Notes under the pieces: generated by a model
The model's database searches: none
What the model was told of the DNA's origin: nothing
The model's input: the letters and a program-made list of their open reading frames with translations, nothing else
Translations under genes and position numbers: made by a program
Shown here: positions 4,223 through 5,897 of the stretch, piece after piece
How the letters are laid out: the number at the start of each line of letters is the position of its first letter
Numbering within the stretch: the first letter of the stretch is position 1
NCBI GenBank assembly: GCA_028292785.1
Contig: JAQGLQ010000475.1
Coordinates: 1-5,897, forward strand
Source of the DNA: Noviherbaspirillum sp.
GTDB taxonomy: Bacteria > Pseudomonadota > Gammaproteobacteria > Burkholderiales > Burkholderiaceae
DNA: 5,897 nucleotides
Direction of reading: 5' to 3'

Positions 4223-5897
4223 ATGGCATCTAAAAAACCCCAAGGCGGCTCTCCCAAGGGGGCGCCGAAGCCCAGACGCTCGACGGTTTCCCGCGTCGTC
4301 CGCAGCTTTATCGGCGCGACCGCCGGACTTGCCTTGGCAGGCGTTCTCATTGTCGGGTTCGCTCTCGCGATGGCCTACCCCAATCTCCCCCCGCTGGATT
4401 CGATCACCGACTATCGCCCCAAGATACCGCTGCGGATTTTCTCGGCCGACAACGTGCTGATCGGCGAATTCGGTGAGGAGCGGCGCAATCTGGTGCGCAT
4501 CAAGGATGTGCCTGACATGATGAAGAAAGCGGTCCTGGCGATTGAAGACGACCGCTTCTATGATCACGGCGGCGTGGATTACCTCGGCATTGCGCGCGCG
4601 GCCTTGCATAATCTGACCAGCAGTTCGAAACAGGGCGCTTCCACCATTACCCAGCAGGTTGCCCGTAACTTTTTCTTGTCGAGCGAGCAAACCTTCAAGC
4701 GGAAGGTGTATGAAATCCTTCTGGCCTGGAAAATCGAGCAAAATCTTTCCAAGGATCAGATTCTGGAAATCTACATGAACCAGATCTATCTTGGTCAGCG
4801 CGCATACGGCTTCTCGTCGGCGGCGCAGATTTATTTCGGCAAGAAACTGCAAGACCTCACGGTGGCCGAAGCGGCGATGCTGGCAGGCCTTCCGAAAGCG
4901 CCATCGGCCTATAACCCGGTCGCCAATCCGAAGCGCGCGCGCGCGCGTCAGCAATACATCCTGCTGCGCATGCATAACCTCGGCTACATCACCGACGCCG
5001 AATATGAAGCGGCCAAAGACCAGGTTCTCAAGGTGAAGACCGACAGCAGCGAATTCGGCGTGCATGCGGAATATGTCGCCGAAATGACGCGCCAGCTCGT
5101 CTACGAGCAGTACAAGGAAGAAACATATACGCGCGGCCTGAACGTCTACACAACCATCACCAAGGCCGACCAGGACGCCGCCTACATCGCATTGCGGCGG
5201 GGTGTGATGGACTATGAAAAGCGCCATGGTTATCGCGGCCCGGAAGGTTACATGGATCTGCCGAGCTCCAAGGAAGAACTCGACAATGCGATCGAGGTGG
5301 AGCTTGCCGAGCATCCCGACAGCGATGACATTGTCGCCGCGGTTGTGCTGGAAGCCTCGCCCAAGAACGTGCGCGCTGTCCTTTCCTCAGGCGAGGAAAT
5401 CAATATCACCGGCAGCGGCTTGAGCTTCGCAACCAGCCTCCTGAGTGAAAAGGCGGCGCCGAACAGGCGCGTCAAGCGCGGCGCGATCATTCGCGTCACG
5501 CAGGAAAATCGCGTGTGGACCATCACTCAGATGCCGGAAGTGGAGTCCGCATTCGTCGCGGCAAACGCCGAAGACGGCGCAATCCGCGCGCTCATCGGCG
5601 GCTTCGACTTCAGCCGCAACAAATTCAATCACGTGACTCAGGCGTGGCGCCAGCCCGGTTCCTCGTTCAAGCCTTTCATCTATTCGGCTTCGCTCGAAAA
5701 GGGATTGTCGCCCGCGACCATCATCAATGATTCGCCGCTCAGCTTCGACGCCGGCCAGACCGGCGGCCAAGCATGGGAACCGAAGAACTACGACGGAAAA
5801 TACGATGGGCCGATGACGATGCGCAAAGGCTTGACCAAGTCGAAGAACATGGTTTCGATCCGCATCCTGCACAAGATCGGAGCCAAGTACGGACAGG
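4223..5897 (+). CDS. mrcA: Class A penicillin-binding protein 1A, bifunctional transglycosylase/transpeptidase (C-terminus outside window)
   Basis: This enzyme polymerises lipid II into glycan strands and crosslinks their peptides on the periplasmic face of the inner membrane. The first 558 codons are present and the frame is open at the right edge; PBP1A proteins have about 770-850 residues. A basic cytoplasmic N-terminus precedes one membrane anchor (about residues 29-51). The GT51 transglycosylase domain follows: AIEDDRFYDHGG with catalytic Glu108, GASTITQQ at 138-145, and KDQILEIYMNQIYLG at 177-191 with conserved Glu182. A beta-rich linker/OB-type insert lies at about 330-435. The transpeptidase domain shows SSFK at 480-483 (acyl-enzyme Ser480, Lys483) and the SKN motif at 540-542; the KTG motif lies beyond the window. 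The ATG at 4223 gives the family-like N-terminus, but no clear Shine-Dalgarno sequence precedes it. It is also called ponA, and is divergent from pilM as in many proteobacteria. Confidence 0.95.
   Translation, partial: MASKKPQGGSPKGAPKPRRSTVSRVVRSFIGATAGLALAGVLIVGFALAMAYPNLPPLDSITDYRPKIPLRIFSADNVLIGEFGEERRNLVRIKDVPDMMKKAVLAIEDDRFYDHGGVDYLGIARAALHNLTSSSKQGASTITQQVARNFFLSSEQTFKRKVYEILLAWKIEQNLSKDQILEIYMNQIYLGQRAYGFSSAAQIYFGKKLQDLTVAEAAMLAGLPKAPSAYNPVANPKRARARQQYILLRMHNLGYITDAEYEAAKDQVLKVKTDSSEFGVHAEYVAEMTRQLVYEQYKEETYTRGLNVYTTITKADQDAAYIALRRGVMDYEKRHGYRGPEGYMDLPSSKEELDNAIEVELAEHPDSDDIVAAVVLEASPKNVRAVLSSGEEINITGSGLSFATSLLSEKAAPNRRVKRGAIIRVTQENRVWTITQMPEVESAFVAANAEDGAIRALIGGFDFSRNKFNHVTQAWRQPGSSFKPFIYSASLEKGLSPATIINDSPLSFDAGQTGGQAWEPKNYDGKYDGPMTMRKGLTKSKNMVSIRILHKIGAKYGQ
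4933..4947 (+). repeat. 15-base alternating GC tract inside mrcA
   Basis: Fifteen bases alternate strictly G and C, encoding most of Lys-Arg-Ala-Arg-Ala-Arg (237-242) near the end of the transglycosylase domain. Alternating GC can adopt Z-DNA and can slip in two-base steps, which would shift the frame. Basic residues are usual at this point in PBP1A, so codon choice in GC-rich DNA explains most of it. Confidence 0.7.

Noticed and set aside
4181..5314. Minus-strand open frame of 377 codons opposite mrcA
   Set aside because: It is antisense to the transglycosylase domain with all catalytic motifs on the plus strand. Its His/Arg/Val-rich composition is typical of antisense translation.
1..5897. 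Possibility of a novel defence, mobile or RNA-based system
   Set aside because: Apart from the 309-base divergent control region and the 15-base pilN/pilO gap, the window is coding sequence of well-known pilus and cell wall genes. No foreign genes, insertion sequence ends, attachment sites, CRISPR repeats or structured RNA were seen.

Overview
The window looks like the chromosome of a betaproteobacterium, most likely order Burkholderiales and possibly Oxalobacteraceae. This rests on the gene order (a class A penicillin-binding protein gene divergent from pilMNOPQ), the protein sequences, and moderately GC-rich coding DNA around an AT-richer intergenic gap. The family-level placement is recalled resemblance only, as no search was run.

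Positions 1-3913 (minus strand) hold a tightly packed type IV pilus assembly operon, transcribed right to left as pilM, pilN, pilO, pilP, pilQ. Three of the four junctions (M/N, O/P, P/Q) are 4-base ATGA stop-start overlaps. Only N/O has a gap, of 15 bases. pilQ runs off the left edge after 329 codons, so its secretin channel domain is not visible. Positions 3914-4222 are a 309-base divergent control region with candidate promoters in both directions and three perfect short dyads. Positions 4223-5897 (plus strand) hold the first 558 codons of a bifunctional class A penicillin-binding protein (PBP1A type, mrcA/ponA), which runs off the right edge before the KTG motif.

Functionally, PilM (cytoplasmic, actin-like) docks on the N-terminal INLLP motif of PilN. 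PilN and PilO form an inner-membrane coiled-coil pair, and the lipoprotein PilP links them to the outer-membrane secretin PilQ. Together they form the alignment subcomplex through which the pilus passes the periplasm. The neighbouring PBP1A polymerises and crosslinks the peptidoglycan that this machine spans, and the divergent ponA-pilM arrangement is a recurring one in proteobacteria.

I found no sign of a new system. There are no mobile elements, RNA genes, CRISPR arrays or foreign-looking genes. The points worth a second look are small: a perfect 15-bp tandem duplication at the pilP/pilQ junction that copies both a pentapeptide and the pilQ ribosome binding site, three dyads in the shared promoter region, a TTG start for pilM, and an mrcA leader without a clear Shine-Dalgarno sequence.
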